From Symsagittifera roscoffensis (lineage: Eukaryota; Xenacoelomorpha; Acoela; Convolutidae): 64,000 bases of DNA. The position numbers and the translations under genes were made by a program. Below are positions 53,456 through 63,995 of this stretch, piece by piece (position 1 is the first letter of the stretch; the number at the start of each line of letters is the position of its first letter). The stretch covers positions 44,565,624-44,629,623 of the forward strand of contig NC_087066.1 in the NCBI RefSeq assembly GCF_963678635.1. The letters run 5' to 3'. The notes beneath the pieces were generated by a model, which was given only the letters and a program-made list of their open reading frames with translations, searched no databases and was not told the DNA's origin.

Positions 53456-55763
53456 AACCCATAGCATGGCTGACTGTAAATCTATAACATCTTATTACAT
53501 ATGATCATGGGATTTGTGATCAAGAGTTGGTGAATAGTGAATCAATCCAAAATGTTCAGGTATAGTTAGAACCCAAGTAGATCGTTAAATAGTTTTTTAG
53601 AACTTAATAATTATTAAGGACTTTAGGCCTGGGTCATCTAAGAGGAGGGGTTCAAAAGAACGACGAGTAATCGAAATTCTACACTGTTTATCCTAATTAT
53701 AATGGTTAGGTTTGCTAAAATTTTTTATTAGTTCTGGAATTTTGAATAAGGGTTGGAGAGTGAGTTTGAGGTCGTTACACACTTTAAATTTAGAAGTTGG
53801 GGAAAACAGAACGGTTTTGATTGATCCAAGGTAAACATTGATAACCAAATAGTTCGAGTGAAATAAAATTTAACTCAAGTCAAATTTTTAAACAAAGATG
53901 TTTTAATAAAAAGCAAGGAAAGGCCTTGATACATTTTTATTTTAAAAGTTTAATCGATGGAAAAGTTTTTAGGAGTTAGAATTTAAATGATTTTAGTTTT
54001 TGGAATAAATTTGGTTATGCTTTAGGTGATGAAGCGAGGTCGAAGAAAAAGTGGTTTTTCTGAGAAGCAAGAATTTTTTCATAAGTTTAATGAGATTACT
54101 CTTCACAACTTTCTACTAACTAATTTCTGTCTTTTTTATTCAAAAAGCTATTCATTCTACAAAAGATTTCAAAATAATGTACTGCAGATTTTGTAAAGAC
54201 AAATTCGTGTGTCTTTTTATTAGTCGTTGTTTTTATTATACAAAATGGTTCTAAAGTTCCAAGTAGGTTTTTGAAGAAATGCTCTTTAAAAATTTTCATG
54301 TTATTAAAAGAAAAATTAAATTTATTGCATCGAAGATTCTGAACATAAATATTTTTCTGGTTTTTGTCGTACTATCATGTAGCAGATCGGTCCGTCGTTC
54401 AATTGTTGTTCACGTCGTGATCTCGGTCTTCGTTCAATAACTGGTATTTCTCGTATTGTTTGAAAAATTGGCTTAGATTTTTTGAGACCTAAAGACGTTT
54501 CTATTAAATTGTATATTCCATCCAAGATTTTGAAGTTTTGCGATTGTCTTATTCTAATTCAAATTTTCTAAATCTAGGTTAATTAAGGTCTTGTTCGAGA
54601 CTTTTGGTCGCTCCAGATGAGTTATGTACGAGGCACTCTACTCATAGAGTAATTTCAGATAAAGTAAACCGTCTGTTCGTCACGCTATCTTATTTTAGGC
54701 CGGATAGAATCGTGCAAATTCTTAGTCGAATACCAATCTTAATTTTTCTTTTATCTCTTAGTCGCAATAAACCTAGTGTATACTGGTATTTGCGGGTTAG
54801 GTTTATGGAACTTGTTCAAAGGAGAACAACTATCTTCTAAGATTTATTCAAACTGTTCTGGTGCTGAAACTAGAAGTAGTTTCAGCTCTACAAATAACTG
54901 TCAGTATTAGTTCTGGATCATGATTGGTTAGTTAGTAATATATTATAGGTATGTTTTATTAAGAATAAAATTGGTTCTAAATACTAGTTTTAGACTGGTT
55001 CCACTACTGATAGCTCCTCGTTGATACTTCTAAATCCAGCTTGTCTCTCGACGCTACCGCAAAACTTTTCGCATTAGTCCAATATCAGAGCTTCAGCACT
55101 TACAAATAAGTGTCAAGGTTAGTGATTGAAAATGATTGATTAGTTAGTAAAATTTTATAAGAATAGTTTTTTCAAAATATGATCGATTTTTAAATGCTAG
55201 TTAAGAACTGATACCACAAATGATGACAATCGAAAATAACCTTTTCCCCCCAAAATTCGAGAGAAAAAAAACAATAAGTTCTTTGTCCTTTATTTTACGG
55301 AATCCACAAAAGTTTTTAAATCAAATTGGTAACCTATTTAAATGTGTTTATTTGAATTCAAAGCCATGGAACATGCAATTTTGAAAAAATATATTTATAC
55401 ATACTGCCATTGATACCACTGTTCAGGCATCCCTATCACCAGACAACGTCTTGCTTTGCAATTTAATCATTAATCGAGATAACCACACGATTACAAGAAA
55501 AAAATCTCTTGCCTAAAAATAACGAGTTCAGGGTTTATGGAGATACCCATGTAGAAAGGCATCTAATAGTGATTCATGCGTACAAATAAACCGCTAGCTT
55601 CAACATGCTCAGTGATTTTTATTAAATTTCGTAATTTTTTGGGTTTTCTAAGCGGCTGCTGAGGCCACTGAACATGATGTTGAAGGCTGCTAGTGTCAGA
55701 ATCGCCTCTACATTCAACAAAATTTAAGCAACTTGACGCTTCACTAGCATATCAGACAATAGT
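53456..55763. other. Non-coding or unassigned interval between transposons
   Basis: No convincing gene. Two short frames stand out a little: 54,322-54,525 (minus, with ERRPRSRREQQLNDG) and 54,604-54,840 (plus). Neither has a recognisable domain or a neighbour that supports it. The remaining sequence is AT-rich and contains the diverged duplication listed separately. I see no continuation of element A here. Confidence 0.4.
54873..55220 (+). repeat. Two diverged copies of a segment of about 140 bp in direct orientation
   Basis: 54,873-55,010 and 55,083-55,220 share GCTTCAGC/GTTTCAGC, ACAAATAA(C/G)TGTCA, TGATTGGTTAGTTAGTAA and a final CTAGTTnTAGACTGnTnCCAC block. The offset is about 210 bp. An old tandem duplication, function unknown. 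Confidence 0.5.
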
Positions 55764-55999
55764 TGTTTCCATACCCTTGGGTATGAGATATATAAAAAAC
55801 TGAATTCGAACGGATTGGTAAACAAGAATCCTCGGTTGTAACTCACATAAGACAACTGGTGCATAAACCGTTAAATCATTCTCTGAGCTTTCAACTCAGT
55901 TTCTTATCTCTTTAGCACAAGTTCAACTGACCAACAAAAAATATTCATCATTGTGAATTAATAAATACAAATACATTTATCAATCCGGACCGAATGCCA
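55764..55999 (-). repeat. Element B 3' LTR
   Basis: 236 bp, about 80 percent alike by eye to 61,531-61,765. Read on the minus strand it starts TGGCATTCGG and ends GGAAACA, giving TG...CA ends. Shared runs include GTATGAGATAT, GGTTGTAACTCACATAAG and TAAACCGTTAA. Confidence 0.8.
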
Positions 56000-56009
56000 T
56001 TCCCCTGGG
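56000..56009 (-). promoter_or_regulatory. Element B polypurine tract
   Basis: On the minus strand CCAGGGGAA abuts the TG of the 3' LTR. Such tracts prime second-strand DNA synthesis. Confidence 0.5.
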
Positions 56010-56121
56010 AAAGTTAAAACATTGAGTTTTTGAGTACCCGTGGGGCTTGAGTTTTTGACTCCCTATGGGATTCTTTTGGGTTTTTGAGTCTCCGAAGGAC
56101 TTTTTTTTTGTACAGTTGTCT

Positions 56122-57028
56122 TCAATGCGTTGTCTGCCGTTTGTCCCTGTCACCTTCGTTTTCTTTTTCTTGGTATTTGGTGTGTTCGTCCGTTGTTAGT
56201 TCTTCCTTCGTGCTCGTTTGTATTTCGGATTTTGCGTTTTTCGTATTTCTTTTTGGATTTGAAATCTGTTTCTGTTGAAAGCCACTGGGCGACACTAGGT
56301 CGGCGATTTCGGCTGACGTTTCTATTGGCTTCGGTTTTTTTGCTTCGAGAAGTTTGACGCAGACTTGGTATACTGGCAGTTTTCCATTAAAACCTATTTC
56401 TTGTATCAAATTTTTGTTATTTTTTGTTCGTTGGTGTGACATCTGTTAGTGAACCTATAGTAAACTGTTTTGTTTTTTCTGTTTTGTCTCCTGTGCGTTC
56501 TTGACGGTATTTAATTGTATTGGGTTTTCCAGTGCCCCGGCTAGGGCCGATTGTCTGTAAACCATTAATTTTCGAATGTGTTCGATAATTTTTTTTTCCG
56601 TTGGTGGTGTCTTCTTTTGGTTTAATCTCTGTGGCGATGAAACAGTGTTCTCCGATATTGAGGACCATTCTTTGCTTGACGATGGTGTCTGTTCTTCTGA
56701 TTGCTTGGTCCAATTTCTATGCCATCTTCTCCACTGCTTAGAAGTTCATGCCCCGTGCGGGTGTTGTTTGCGGCCTTCCTCCTGTTCTTTTGCTGGTTGA
56801 CTTTGCTTTTCTTTTTTTTGCGCTGTCTTGCTGGCCTTGCTGTTGTATGTTCTCCTGTTTTTCCTTCCTCGTGAGTTTCATTGGTACCGCTGTTGTTGTG
56901 TCCTCCTTGAACATCGTATGTTGCAGAGCTTTTGGTTGTTCGATGTCCAAAAAAGCAAACAAGGTCCCGTTCTCCGTGTGGATTTGTTTGCGACAAATCT
57001 TATAGCCTGGATGGCCTGCATGGCCCAT
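56122..57028 (-). pseudogene. Element B 3' ORFs (three hydrophilic frames, unknown)
   Basis: Three consecutive minus-strand frames: 56,738-57,028 (96 codons, YKICRKQIHTENGTLFAFLD and a basic tail with KKRKAKSTSKRTGGR), 56,417-56,713 (98 codons, GEHCFIATEIKP, GKPNTIKYRQERTG) and 56,122-56,442 (106 codons, Lys/Glu-rich). The first and second are close in frame terms and probably were one protein. The basic, Gln/Lys-rich composition suggests nucleic-acid binding. No catalytic motif of RT or integrase is present. Family unknown. Confidence 0.35.
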
Positions 57029-57421
57029 AAATCATTAAGTTAGGAACAAAAGCAAATGCGATATTTCTCAACAATATCGATTGCTTTCGTAGTGTTGTAC
57101 CCCCCGAGCTGTGTGTGGTGTGTTTGTCAGAATTTTCTCGTCAGTCGTTATACATTTTTTCAAAAAAATTTGGATCTTTCACTTTAATTGCTATACTTAC
57201 TGTTTTCTTTGCAACTGATTCTAATCGTTTTTTGACGTTTTGGCTTACCTTACCTGGAATTCCCATATATCTTAGGTTATTTATTTTTTTATTGCTAGTG
57301 CTTGTCTAACTTTCACATCTGTATTTTGTATTTTCGGTCTAATGAGGTTGTTAGGTCCACTTGGGTTAGTTCTGTTTTTTTTTCTGGGCGTCGTTTTATT
57401 GTGGTTTCGTCCTTTGACCAT
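57029..57421. other. Element B interior, no supported gene
   Basis: Only short frames. The minus strand shows a lysine-rich stretch (NVKKRLESVAKKTVSIAI) near 57,180-57,240 that may link the flanking ORFs. Confidence 0.3.
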
Positions 57422-57697
57422 TTATGAAGATCGTCTTGAAGATTGTTGCAAGATTTTGCAATCTAAACATGCGTCTTTTGCTTTTTCCCAGTTTAAGTTG
57501 TTTGAAGAACTATTTTTTCGAAAATGGACTATTGAGTTTTCTTCCCTTGTGTGCCTCAAAACGTTAAGTTTTGTTATTCCTTGCGGAGTAATGCGAAGTG
57601 TTTTTATAATTTCAGCCAAATCCGATGCTAGTTTATACGGTGTGTTAGTTTTGTCTCTATCCTCATAACGCCTAGTCTGCGTTTTATGTTTGTGCAA
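57422..57697 (-). pseudogene. Element B interior ORF (unknown)
   Basis: 91 codons with PYKLASDLAEIIKTLRITPQ and a C-terminal KAKDACLDCKILQQSS. Charged and probably helical. No family recognised. Confidence 0.3.
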
Positions 57698-58835
57698 TTC
57701 TGTCTACTCCCCCAATTGATCTATGATTATCGTCAGGTGCGAAAAGTAATTTTATATTTTTTGAATTACAGGATAAAGAAAAAGTAATTTTCTAGCTCTA
57801 AAAAATTAGTTTTTGTCACATTTTAGATTTATTGGTACTCCGTTATTTGACATATAGCGTTGCATAAACTTAAAATTATTGTCTGCCGTTGTGTTAGAAC
57901 CTAATTTAGCCGTTAGTTACTTGCACTAATTACCTAATGCAACTAAGATATAATTCGTCTGAGAGGAGCCCTGCGAAATCAAAATGTCTTCCTCATTAGG
58001 ATCAGTTAATGATTTTATTTGTCTGAGTTATTTTGGAAAAATTTTTCGTTAGTCAAAGCGAAGGAAGTCCTCTGCTACGTGCAGTCAACCTCAATTTTTC
58101 TGCCAATATTAGCTGTATGAGCACTTCAAGGCATCCCGGTCTCATTTTCCAACAAAATCAATTAACGGATTCTTATTTCAATTATTTTATAGCAGTGGCA
58201 ATGATTAGAAGTCCTGAAACTTTTTGTAAGTTTCCCCTGTAAAACGGCGTGTCCTCTTCAATCTCCGGGTTTATTCCCTGTTCTGGCTTTGCAAGTATTC
58301 CATCTGTGATCATCTCGTTGCTTGCCTCTAGCTGTACCTGCTGTTGTGGTTGATTGCGGGCTATATTTGTGGGCTATATCTGTGCCTTTTTTCATCGGGA
58401 GTGACTTCTCCTGTGTATATTGATCAGGTAATTGTCTATCTGATCACAGTGGGCGGTTCCGTTTGTGTTGTGTTCGTGGTTGTCGTTTCTTCTCTCTGTG
58501 GGTAGCATTCTTTTTTTCCGCGAGTTGTTTGTTTGATGATTATGGTTTATTTGATGCTGTGGTGCTGTCGCTGCAAGTGATTTTCGAACAGAATGATTTT
58601 TCTTTGATGAGCTGGTTATCAGTTTTTTTGCGTCTCTGACTTTTGATTTTCGGGGTATGGTTGGTGATCGTGTGGCATCAGTGTTCGTTGGTTGGTATTA
58701 TGGTCCTCTTACGAAACGCGGGTCTGGTAGGTTTTCTCGCGGTCCCAATCTCCTTGCCGCTCTTGGTCAATTTTGCTTTCTGCTCTGCGCCAGTTATTGA
58801 TTTGTTCGTCTGGAATGAAATCACCTCTGAAATCT
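57698..58835 (-). other. Element B interior, hydrophilic low-complexity coding-like sequence
   Basis: On the minus strand, frames of 20-60 codons rich in Lys, Gln, Thr, Asn and Ser alternate with stops. The plus strand is correspondingly T/G-rich. It looks like decayed sequence for a disordered protein region. I find no YxDD and no DDE-type motif. Confidence 0.3.
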
Positions 58836-59219
58836 TTAAACTTCTTTCGTCTCCTCATTGCTTATAATATTCCGTCTTGTGTCCCCACTTTCTGAACTAA
58901 GCTGGCCAATTTTTCGTTTCTGTTGTTTGTTATGATATCCTAATGTATGAATGTTTGGAGAATTTGAAGTGCACTCGAGAATTTGTGTAACTGTTAGCTT
59001 TCTTATTTTTTCCGCGCGCTTTTTGATCAGTTGATGCAGTGCTCGTTTTTGATTGGTCAGATTGTTCAAAATGAGGTTGTCAAACATTTCAAAATTATTT
59101 ATGAACAAGTTAATTGACGCCACCAAAAATTCCTCATCGTACACGCTTAGTGGTTTTACCAATCCAACTGGTTTCTGCGTCACACAGTATAATAAACCAA
59201 GTTTGTTTCTTTCCCTCAA
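58836..59219 (-). pseudogene. Element B ORF (unknown, helical)
   Basis: 127 codons, the longest frame in element B. It contains LLYCVTQKPVGLVKPLSVYD, FLVASINLFINNFEMFDNLI and ALHQLIKKRAEKIRKLTVTQ. The pattern is of amphipathic helices. Position downstream of protease would be pol in a normal Ty3 element, but no RT finger or palm motif can be matched. Unknown. Confidence 0.35.
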
Positions 59220-59365
59220 AAAGTTTTAAGTCAAAATTAAAGAAGATTAGTCTTTAGACTAGTTGTGAGCCTGCTCTGCCTGGTTTTTAATTTTTGCTTG
59301 AGATCAGTGCACTAATTCAAGCTTGATGGTATGTCGTGATGGTAGTTTTTTCCGTTCAATAAGGT

Positions 59366-59608
59366 TTAAATTGTTCGATTGCCTAAACTACTCCAATTAG
59401 TTGGATTTCGTTCACTGAGTGTTTTTCTTCTAAATAATTGTAAATCTTGATGCATAAAATAATCCAACCCAATCATCAACGGTATGTAGTCCCAGTGCCG
59501 CCCCTGGGCCAAAGGCTTTCTTTCGTGTTTTCTCTTATAATAGTTTTTAAACGTTATTAAACGCCGTGTTATGTTCAGTTTTTCAATCAAATGTTTTTTG
59601 TTTATCAT
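59366..59608 (-). pseudogene. Element B protease C-terminal part
   Basis: 80 codons. The segment YIPLMIGLDYFMHQDLQLF matches the conserved end of retroelement aspartic proteases, which have a hydrophobic run then G-L/M-D. It follows the frame at 59,811-60,154 at the expected distance. Confidence 0.5.
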
Positions 59609-59810
59609 TGCTCCTCAGGAGTGGACGCAGGGCACCAGCAGTTTGAGCTTGTTGTACTAGCTATCGTGTAAGGTGGTGTTTGGCGCCCTCAAAACTTTTT
59701 AAATGCTACAGCTATTTTATTTTTACCTTTGTTTTGCTAACAAGTGGTTTAGTGTCCTCATTGTATTGTCTACGTTATACCCTAATCATTCAATTTGTTT
59801 ACATGAAAAA

Positions 59811-60309
59811 CTAAATTTGTCTAGTGAGATTGCTAAATTTGCTTCGCATTAATTTTTGTACGACAGCCTTCAGTGTTTCTTTGTTAACACCTAGTAATGT
59901 TTTGGTTTTTCTTTTATCAGTTTTATACCAATTTGTGATGAGAGGTTTCTTCCTAAGATATTTGCCTCCTGGTCGTCGACAGTGATAGATGCGGCTGGTT
60001 GGATAATCTCTCCTCCAGATTCTATCGCAACCATCAGTCTTGCTTTTGAAATAATGAAACTGCTGCTGTAGCATACCAGATTTCGTGCTGCATCTGCCAG
60101 TGGGATATTTGTGAATAATATTGAATCGTCATCTTTTTGTAGGCATTGGGCCATTTTTTGTTTTGAAAATACGTTGGGCTTCCCGAGTCCGCAATGCCAA
60201 ATATCGTTTCCATTTTTGTTTTTAGTTTTGCTATACGTCCGTTCAAATCTGCCTCGGTTATTTTTGCTGAACTGTGTATTTTAAACGCCTCAGATATTGC
60301 CATTAACAA
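59811..60309 (-). pseudogene. Element B gag C-terminus and protease N-terminal part
   Basis: Overlapping frames: 60,034-60,309, 59,891-60,154 and 59,811-60,074. The second reads SSFIISKARLMVAIESGGEI and ANILGRNLSSQIGIKLIKEK. This fits the middle of a retropepsin, although the D-T/S-G active site itself is in a damaged stretch near 60,060-60,075 and cannot be read cleanly. Confidence 0.45.
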
Positions 60310-60333
60310 GAAATTGATATGTGGGTATTTTTT

Positions 60334-60739
60334 CTATTTGTTTATGGACATGAATTTGACGAACGCTACTGCGTTGTTTTCTTCCTTATTATTGGTGTTA
60401 TTCTTTTCTTCTGGTTGCTCTTCGTTTCTTTCATATACGTTCTTGACGTTTGTGTACCTGCACAATTTCGCAAAATGTCCCCGTTTTGCATGCTTTGTCC
60501 AAGTTTTGTTTTGTTTCTGCCGAACATGACTGTAGGCGATTTGCACCAAACTGTTTTCTGCTTTTGTTACCTTGTTTTTGCTGTACGTTTTTAAAATTTT
60601 GATGACCTCTTGTGTTCTCTGCTCCGCTGGTGAAGTTTTGTCGTCCTCTTAATCCTCCTCTGCCTCGCTGGTTGTTTTGGTAGTTGAACTGTCCACCTCG
60701 TCCTCGAGATTGAATACATCCCATTGGTTCTTGATTCAT
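60334..60739 (-). pseudogene. Element B gag, nucleocapsid part
   Basis: 60,431-60,739 encodes an Arg/Gly/Gln-rich segment (GRGGQFNYQNNQRGRGGLRG), typical of nucleocapsid regions. The overlapping frame 60,334-60,549 holds AKRGHFAKLCRYTNVKNVYE, the second half of a CCHC knuckle. The preceding Cys is in another frame (TGC at about 60,501), so an indel splits the knuckle. Confidence 0.6.
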
Positions 60740-61266
60740 TGCAATTTTCGTTTATGTTCCGAACGAGTTTGTTTTCATAGTCTGCTATTTTCTATTCCTT
60801 TTTCTCGACGGGATGCATATTCGTATGCGTCTTCTGGGCTGCGTCTTTCGACTAATAGCTCCTCTGCTAGCTTCTCATTGTTCCAGTGTGCAGTAAACAT
60901 AACTCAAACCAACTCGTCTTCCCTGTTGCCGCGGTCTGCTCGTGACGCAAGTTCCACGAGATCCGCGTGAAATTGTTTATGTGAACATTTCTTTTTTCTT
61001 CTCTACCAGATAAAATTGTACCTCTCGAAGCCAATAAATCGTGTAGTGATGAATTTGTCTTCTAAAACCGTCATTAGTTCTTTCGTTGTCGCAACTTAAG
61101 AATATTGGCTCAATTTTGTCTGCTGCACCTGGTGTTGGCCTTCCGCGCCTAAGCATAGGAAGAGATTGCTTCCTACTTTTGCGTCTGCTTCATCTCAAGG
61201 AAATGAATTGCATAGCACAACTTTTTCTCGTGCTTTTAGACTGTTATTTTCCCAACCAACTTTTTT
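60740..61266 (-). pseudogene. Element B gag, middle part (fragmented)
   Basis: Minus-strand frames hold a segment around 60,780-60,880 with LVERRSPEDAYEYASRREKG, the charged stretch that precedes the knuckle in Ty3-type gag. Stops and frameshifts break the rest. Confidence 0.45.
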
Positions 61267-61479
61267 CTAATGTATTCGCACGTCGCGATCACTCTTCTGG
61301 GCCTCCGTCTCCTCGCCCTTATCTCTAATTCGTAGAAAAACTCTTTTGGTTCTACTAAATCTGGTTTGACCCGCAATGAAGTGCGGACTTCGATACTGCC
61401 CTTTGCAACTACTGCAATTTCTAATATGACCGCCTATTTTGATCATTCTAATGACGGTTCTGCAGATGCTCTCTGCCAA
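61267..61479 (-). pseudogene. Element B gag N-terminus
   Basis: 70 codons starting MAESICRTVIRMIKIGGHIR, about 35 bp downstream of the primer-binding site in the transcription direction. That is the expected place for the gag start. It ends at a stop after SDRDVRIH. Confidence 0.4.
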
Positions 61480-61512
61480 AAAAAAAATTATTGCTGAGTG
61501 GGTTTATTGTGT

Positions 61513-61530
61513 ATCCTGTTGGCTGCGCCA
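61513..61530 (-). promoter_or_regulatory. Element B primer-binding site
   Basis: On the minus strand TGGCGCAGCCAACAGGAT follows the CA end of the 5' LTR directly. TGG is the complement of the CCA tail of a tRNA, as expected for a minus-strand primer site. Confidence 0.7.
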
Positions 61531-61765
61531 TGTCATACCACGCGGTATGAGATATAAAAAACACTGACTCGAACTGCAACTTGATACACTTGATTTTTCG
61601 GTTGTAACTCACATAAGGCAACTGGTTTATAAACCGTTAATTCATCTTTTCAGCTTTCAGCTCAGTTTCTTGTCTCTGTAGCAGAAGGTGAAATGACGTA
61701 CATAAGTTACTCAACATAATAAGTCTATAAATATAAATACATTTGTCAATATAGACCGGATGACA
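61531..61765 (-). repeat. Element B 5' LTR
   Basis: 235 bp. On the minus strand it starts TGTCATCCGG and ends GGTATGACA. It pairs with 55,764-55,999. Confidence 0.8.
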
Positions 61766-61769
61766 TTTT

Positions 61770-61859
61770 TCTTGCAAGATTTTCAGACAGATAAATTCAA
61801 TCTTGCAAGATCTTGCAAGATATACCCAAGTTGCAAGAATCTTGCAAGAAATTGCAAGA
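61770..61859. repeat. Cluster of TCTTGCAAGA palindromes
   Basis: The 10-bp perfect palindrome TCTTGCAAGA occurs at 61,770, 61,801, 61,811 and 61,840. Near copies are at 61,829 (AGTTGCAAGA) and 61,850 (AATTGCAAGA). It begins 5 bp outside the element B LTR. Confidence 0.8.
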
Positions 61860-63338
61860 TAAAAATTGTTTGTCGACTACCTTTGTAAAAAGAAAAAAAT
61901 TTGTTTCACAACTTTTCAATGAAGATCAAATTAAAGATATTATAGTATATAATTTCACCAATTATCATATGAATTAACTGCGCTCTAGGCTAGCTTCTAA
62001 AACAGAATTAAGCATTAAGTTAATTACAAAATGGAAAAATTACGTTTACTTATCTGATTTCTAACATTCTTCATTTTGCTAAGAGGTCCCTATTATTGTT
62101 CGTATACTAATATCTTCTTAGATTTGGCCTTTTAGGAAGTCTATTTTTTTACTCTTTTTCTTTTTCGCAGCAATTTATTATATTTTTTGCTACACTTTCC
62201 AGCAAGCAAACAATCTGATCAGCGCACCAGTCAAGAAAATGGTATTTTTTATATCCTTTTGCAGTACTAAATTTTTAAATTAAGGTTTAAAAACATTATA
62301 TATAATTTGTATAATTTTCGTTTGTTTTCTTTTTTGCGAAACAGATAGTTTCATCCACTAAATCAAAATTTTCAGTCAATAATTTTTTAATGAGAAAATC
62401 AGTAGGAAGAATTTTGTTTTCACGCTCCAGTTAATTTGATGAGTGAAACAACCCATAGTTATCTGTTGTACACCGATGAAAATTTCCTCAAAGGCGTTAA
62501 ATTAAATATTTCATAGAATTCGCGCGAGCTTTTTTTATTCGCTTCTTGCGGGACGGGACATATATTGACCAAACTCCGCAAGCCATTTTTTTCGACCGAG
62601 ACATATACTTTTTCTTCAAAAAATTCGTCAAAAAAATTACTGCTTCATCTTTCAACTTGATTATTAGTCAACTTATTTTAACCTTTTGACATAAAATAAT
62701 TGTTGCAAGAAATTCAAGGATCGAAGTGGGCCATGCCAAACTGAAAGTTTTCTGCTCAAAAAAAATTAATTTTTGACTGAATGCTTCTCTGTGTGATTTA
62801 GTTGCCGGACTGATAATTTAACTGACTGTTAATTAGAGACACTCTGAGTGTCTTTAACTTCCCGTAAATCTGCAGAAGGTTAAAATGCCAAAATTTTAAG
62901 ATTTTTCGAACACCATTTTTTTAATATCAAATCTTAAAAAAAAAATTTCGACTTCGTTATTTTGTGATCTAGAAAAAAATAAAGAAAGAATTTTTATGCT
63001 TTAAAAATTTCGACTTCATGATTTTTTAGCCGAAATAGTTGGAAAAAATTCTACTATTGATTTTTATCAATTCTTCATCTGCCAAACGATTACTTCCCCT
63101 AAATTTAATTTGTCAATTGACTTTGTTCTTAATTAATAATTCATTAATGAATTGATGGATGCTATTGCTTATATAATTTTTTTCAAATATACGAATTGTG
63201 TCACAGCTTTTTGAAGAGATGAATTTTTTGAGCGTGGAAACTGGCATTTATTTTGTTTGGTAAGTGATGCGAAGCTTAACTTCGAAGCTGTGTTCAAAAG
63301 TTTGTATATAAAACGGTCATCTGAATCGAAATAAGACA
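61860..63338. other. AT-rich non-coding interval
   Basis: No frame with protein-like composition on either strand. The minus ORF at 63,169-63,354 overlaps the direct repeat below and has no recognisable domain. Nothing else is seen. Confidence 0.45.
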
Positions 63339-63412
63339 AGACTGCTCGTATCAAGGCGAAGCCCTGAATGTTCCGACTGCCGTTTATGGTTTATGGAGCA
63401 GCAATCACATAA
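63339..63412 (+). repeat. 75-bp direct repeat, copy 1
   Basis: CAAGACTGCTCGTATCA, CTGAATGTTCCGACTGCC and GGA(G/A)CAG(C/T)AAT are shared with 63,707-63,780, 368 bp away. It may be the end of a small repeat family. Confidence 0.65.
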
Positions 63413-63693
63413 AAAAATTAAATGTAATGAAATAAAATGAAAAAAAAAATTCTAAACTTTCCAAATCGCGCGTTAATTGTCCCAAATTGGCAAAAGTGGC
63501 AATCTTTCAACCCTCATAACTTTACGAAAAATAATCTCAGGTGAAATATCTTTTCAAATTTGAGCTCAAAACAACAATAATTTTTGAATGATATCAAAAA
63601 AATTCCGTCAAAAAAGGCTAGTTGAAAAGTCGAATTTTGTCTGAAGAAAAAAATCCCACCCGAGCACAAATATTCCGTTACTTTCGTATCGAA

Positions 63694-63746
63694 AGTCGGA
63701 ACAACAAGACTGCTCGTATCAGGACAAAGCTCTGAATGTTCCGACT
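63694..63746. repeat. 10-bp inverted repeat in the second 75-bp repeat
   Basis: AGTCGGAACA (63,694-63,703) and TGTTCCGACT (63,737-63,746) are perfect reverse complements with a 33-nt loop. A second small hairpin, ACTTTCG/CGAAAGT, lies just to the left. Copy 1 of the repeat lacks the left arm. Confidence 0.65.
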
Positions 63747-63780
63747 GCCTTTTAAGATTTGTGGAACAGTAATATGATAA
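63707..63780 (+). repeat. 75-bp direct repeat, copy 2
   Basis: See 63,339-63,412. Differences include CAGGACAAAGCT for CAAGGCGAAGCC. Confidence 0.65.
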
Positions 63781-63978
63781 ATATCATTACAAAAAATTTT
63801 GGCTCTTTTTCCTTTTCCCCCACCTGCAATTTTTTACTCTTGAAATTACTGTTCCTACCAACTGATTAACAAGAAAATTGGCATGCAGACTAATCGAGCC
63901 ATGACAAACTCATTTGTTCTTCATAATTAACCTTGTAAAACTACTCGTTGCATCATAAATTTGATGCTCATACGACGT

Positions 63979-63995
63979 GGGGGTGGGGGGGGGGG
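63979..63995 (+). repeat. Poly-G tract (G5 T G11)
   Basis: Five G, one T, then eleven G in otherwise AT-rich DNA. Long mono-G runs are a known feature of Caenorhabditis genomes and can form quadruplex structures. Confidence 0.8.

Larger units (their letters stand above)
55764..61765 (-). mobile_element. Element B, LTR retrotransposon with unidentified 3' interior
   Basis: Two direct repeats of about 235 bp with TG...CA ends, a tRNA-type primer site after the right LTR and a purine tract before the left LTR set the transcription direction to minus. Gag and protease remnants occupy the first third. The remaining 3 kb (56,100-59,220) shows no RT, RNase H or integrase motif that I can find on either strand. 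The flanks show no clear target duplication. LTR divergence points to an old insertion. Confidence 0.75.

Noticed and set aside
53456-55763. Continuation of element A (5' LTR and gag start) to the right of the Maverick-type element
   Set aside because: I looked for the terminal-region sequences seen at 1-1,300 and for gag-like frames and found neither, so a simple insertion into a complete A3 is not supported.
56748-57043. Cys/Phe-rich plus-strand ORFs resembling membrane proteins
   Set aside because: They are the complement of Lys/Gln/Glu-rich minus-strand frames in element B. The hydrophobicity is a mirror effect of A-rich coding DNA.
60194-60594. Phe/Cys-rich plus-strand ORFs in element B
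   Set aside because: Antisense to the gag and protease remnants with the RGG segment and half knuckle.
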